Positions 62,312-64,000 of a stretch of DNA of 64,000 nt are shown here, piece after piece. The notes under the pieces are model-generated. The model had not been told where the DNA came from. It did not search any database and saw nothing but the letters and a program-made list of their open reading frames with translations. Origin of the DNA: Sporosarcina oncorhynchi (GTDB taxonomy: Bacteria; Bacillota; Bacilli; Bacillales_A; Planococcaceae); contig NZ_CP129118.1 in assembly GCF_033304615.1 (NCBI RefSeq), positions 3,406,001 through 3,470,000 of the forward strand, written 5' to 3'. Both the position numbers and the translations under genes were made by a program. Each line of letters begins with the position of its first letter. The stretch's first letter is position 1.

Positions 62312-62996
62312 CAGCAACAACCGCAATGCCTGGAATGAGATTCGCAACACGGATTTTTGTAATCCCTATTAGATTCAAACCAATCCCGACAATCATCAGA
62401 CCGCCGACCGCTGTCATCTCAGCTATGAATGAATCCAATAGTACATCAGGTACAAACCGACTGATTTGCGTTGACAACAACGTAATGGTTGCTTGGTAAA
62501 TAAATACTGGGACGGCAGAGAATAGTACACCTATTCCAAGTGTAGAACTAAGAATAATTGATGTAAACCCATCCAGTATCCCCTTCATAATTAATACATC
62601 GTGCTCATTACGCAATCCACTGTCAATGGCTCCCAGGATTGCCATTGAACCCACAACGAAGATTAACGTCGCCGTTACGAAACCTTGTGCAATTCCTGGC
62701 CCTTCTTTCTTTGATGGCAATTTTACTTCAAGCCATTTACCTAGACGATTAATCTTCCCATCAAGATCTATCCACTCTCCTACAACAGCACCTAGAACAA
62801 TACTAATAATCACGATTAAAATCTGATTACTTTCAAATGTCATCTGGATTCCGATTGCAACGACTGCCAATCCGATTCCGTACATTACTGTTTCTTTCAT
62901 CCGTTCAGGTATGTTCGATAGAAAACGGCCAATTAACGTACCAACAATGATTAAAACAATATTTACAATGGAGCCGAATAAAACCAAGGTGCTCAC
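62280..62996 (-). CDS. DUF554 family membrane protein
   Basis: A 238-residue protein with about seven spans: GSIVNIVLIIVGTLIGRFLS, AQGFVTATLIFVVGSMAILG and FTSIILSSTLGIGVLFSAVP match DUF554 (YdfK/YqgA). Possibly a transporter; substrate unknown. Start ATG at 62996 or the valine-start downstream; GGAAGTGAG precedes it. Overlaps yyaC at the 3' end; a strong parB terminator lies upstream. Confidence 0.88.
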   Translation of the reverse strand: MSTLVLFGSIVNIVLIIVGTLIGRFLSNIPERMKETVMYGIGLAVVAIGIQMTFESNQILIVIISIVLGAVVGEWIDLDGKINRLGKWLEVKLPSKKEGPGIAQGFVTATLIFVVGSMAILGAIDSGLRNEHDVLIMKGILDGFTSIILSSTLGIGVLFSAVPVFIYQATITLLSTQISRFVPDVLLDSFIAEMTAVGGLMIVGIGLNLIGITKIRVANLIPGIAVVAVIVTIVHFLF

Positions 62997-63006
62997 TTCC
63001 GTTTAC

Positions 63007-63044
63007 TAAAAATAATACCTATTTTGCAGTATGAGCAAAATAGG
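63007..63044 (-). terminator. Terminator of parA-parB
   Basis: ACCTATTTTGC (63017-63027) pairs with GCAAAATAGGT (63034-63044) around a six-base loop, followed on the minus strand by ATTATTTTT. Confidence 0.88.
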
Positions 63045-63051
63045 TACATGC

Positions 63052-63888
63052 TTATTCGTTCAATAACTCAAGAATTCGTTCAAGATCTTCCTCAGTGAAA
63101 AACTCGATTTCAATTTTCCCTTTGTTTTTGGTCTTTTTTATCGATACATTTGTACCGAAATATTCACGCAAGTTTGTTTCCTGTTCTTCTAAGAAAATAT
63201 TTTTCTTCTCAGGTTTTGTTTCACGTGGAACATCCTCATTCATTTTATGGACAAGTCGTTCCAATTGTCTGACATTCAAACCTTCATTCATCGTTTTTTC
63301 AGCAGTAAGAATAATTTGCTCTTTCTTGCGTAAGCCAAGAAGTGTACGGCCATGGCCCATCGACAACTTTCCATCCATGATCAGTTTACGCACAACGTCT
63401 GGTAAACTTAGTAAACGAAGATGGTTCGCTATATGGGGCCTGCTCTTTCCTAAACGAAATGCGAGCTGTTCTTGAGTTAAACTAAGGTTGTCCATTAGTT
63501 TCTGGTACGCTTCTGCTTCCTCAATAGGTGTCAGGTCTTCGCGTTGCAAGTTTTCTAGAATTGCCATTTCCATCGACTGTTCATCTGTTAATTGACGAAC
63601 AACAGCTGGGATTTCAACCAATCCCGCCAAGCCTGCAGCACGAAAACGTCTTTCTCCTACAACGATTTCATACATCGTATTTACTTTTCGTACGATGATT
63701 GGTTGCAGAACCCCGTGTTCCTTAATCGATTCACTCAATTCTTGAATTGCATTTTCATCGAATAATTTCCTTGGCTGATAAGGGTTCACTTTAATGCTCT
63801 TCAATCGAATACTCTCGACTTTTTCAGCTTTCGTTAATGACTCATCGGGAAATAAAGCATTCAACCCTTTTCCTAATCCTTTAGCCAT
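63052..63888 (-). CDS. parB: Chromosome-partitioning protein ParB (Spo0J)
   Basis: A 278-residue CTP-dependent DNA clamp that loads at parS near the origin, recruits SMC and coordinates segregation with sporulation. N-terminal ParA-binding start [19 protein letters not shown]-binding [15 protein letters not shown], the [23 protein letters not shown] and a C-terminal dimerisation helix ([13 protein letters not shown]). Overlaps parA by eight bases. The gene contains a parS site at 63217-63232. Confidence 0.97.
   Translation of the reverse strand: MAKGLGKGLNALFPDESLTKAEKVESIRLKSIKVNPYQPRKLFDENAIQELSESIKEHGVLQPIIVRKVNTMYEIVVGERRFRAAGLAGLVEIPAVVRQLTDEQSMEMAILENLQREDLTPIEEAEAYQKLMDNLSLTQEQLAFRLGKSRPHIANHLRLLSLPDVVRKLIMDGKLSMGHGRTLLGLRKKEQIILTAEKTMNEGLNVRQLERLVHKMNEDVPRETKPEKKNIFLEEQETNLREYFGTNVSIKKTKNKGKIEIEFFTEEDLERILELLNE
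63217..63232. promoter_or_regulatory. parS site inside parB
   Basis: TGTTTCACGTGGAACA matches the 16-bp parS consensus (TGTTTCACGTGNAACA in this orientation) at every defined position. B. subtilis also has a parS within spo0J. Confidence 0.95.
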
Positions 63889-64000
63889 TGTGCACCACTT
63901 CCTTTGCCAGCTCTAAATATACTTCTGCGCCTCTCGACCTTGAATCATAAATGATAATCGGTTCTCCATGGCTTGGCGCTTCGCTCAATCGTACGTTACG
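63881..64000 (-). CDS. parA: Chromosome-partitioning ATPase ParA/Soj (partial, C-terminal 39 residues)
   Basis: The visible end of a ParA-family ATPase, including [20 protein letters not shown], the highly conserved C-terminal segment of Soj, and ending KEVVHNG. The stop codon (63881-63883) overlaps the parB start by eight bases. The rest is beyond the right edge, as should be the origin region. Confidence 0.93.
   Translation of the reverse strand, partial: RNVRLSEAPSHGEPIIIYDSRSRGAEVYLELAKEVVHNG

Overview
The window looks like a chromosomal segment of an endospore-forming, low-GC Gram-positive bacterium of the Bacillales, most likely a Planococcaceae relative such as Sporosarcina (inference). 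The support is as follows: spore photoproduct lyase (splB) and the spore protein YyaC are present; the right half keeps the near-origin gene order known from Bacillus subtilis (parA-parB-yyaC, ychF, rpsF-ssb-rpsR, yybS-gdpP-rplI-dnaB, walRKHIJ-htrA, rlmH); and strong AGGAGG-type ribosome sites occur throughout. parA and parB at the right edge, with a perfect parS site inside parB, put the replication origin a short distance beyond base 64000. No rRNA, tRNA, CRISPR array, prophage or insertion sequence was seen.

Layout. 0-6.4 kb: a truncated LysR regulator divergent from a CofE-like (F420 gamma-glutamyl ligase family) gene, a DUF6155 gene, the metNIQ methionine importer and a Gfo/Idh/MocA oxidoreductase. 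6.5-23 kb: four sigma factor/anti-sigma pairs, three of them with DUF4179 anti-sigma proteins, interleaved with a degenerate site-2-protease-like membrane protein, small enzymes, a LOV-STAS blue-light receptor (ytvA type), a HAD phosphatase, splB, a MerR/TipAS regulator with its operator, and an ECF transporter S component. 23-33 kb: mqo, DUF3889 and DUF4317 genes, then a peptide ABC transporter with a fused double ATPase, two permeases with long N-terminal extensions, and a substrate-binding lipoprotein whose halves are in circularly permuted order. 33-40 kb: DUF1456, an AraC-type regulator, oligopeptidase B, a short zone of gene debris, an SDR reductase and a DMT exporter. 40-64 kb: the near-origin core genes listed above.

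The most unusual content is non-coding. Four intergenic regions (1.8-2.1, 17.6-18.4, 42.6-43.2 and 58.0-58.4 kb) hold arrays of a five-base core (GRGCG, or CACCG in one array) repeated almost always every 21 bases, about two turns of B-DNA, with 12-16 variable bases between cores. A different four-copy 120-bp tandem repeat, each copy with a hairpin showing a compensatory base change, fills the space upstream of walR. A cluster of DnaA boxes lies between rlmH and htrA.

How the genes connect: right-end genes cover chromosome segregation (ParAB/parS), replication (DnaB, SSB, the DnaA-box cluster), ribosomal proteins (S6, S18, L9), c-di-AMP turnover (GdpP) and cell-wall homeostasis (WalRK with HtrA and an M23 endopeptidase). 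Left-half genes are mainly envelope or stress sensing, nutrient uptake and UV/light response.
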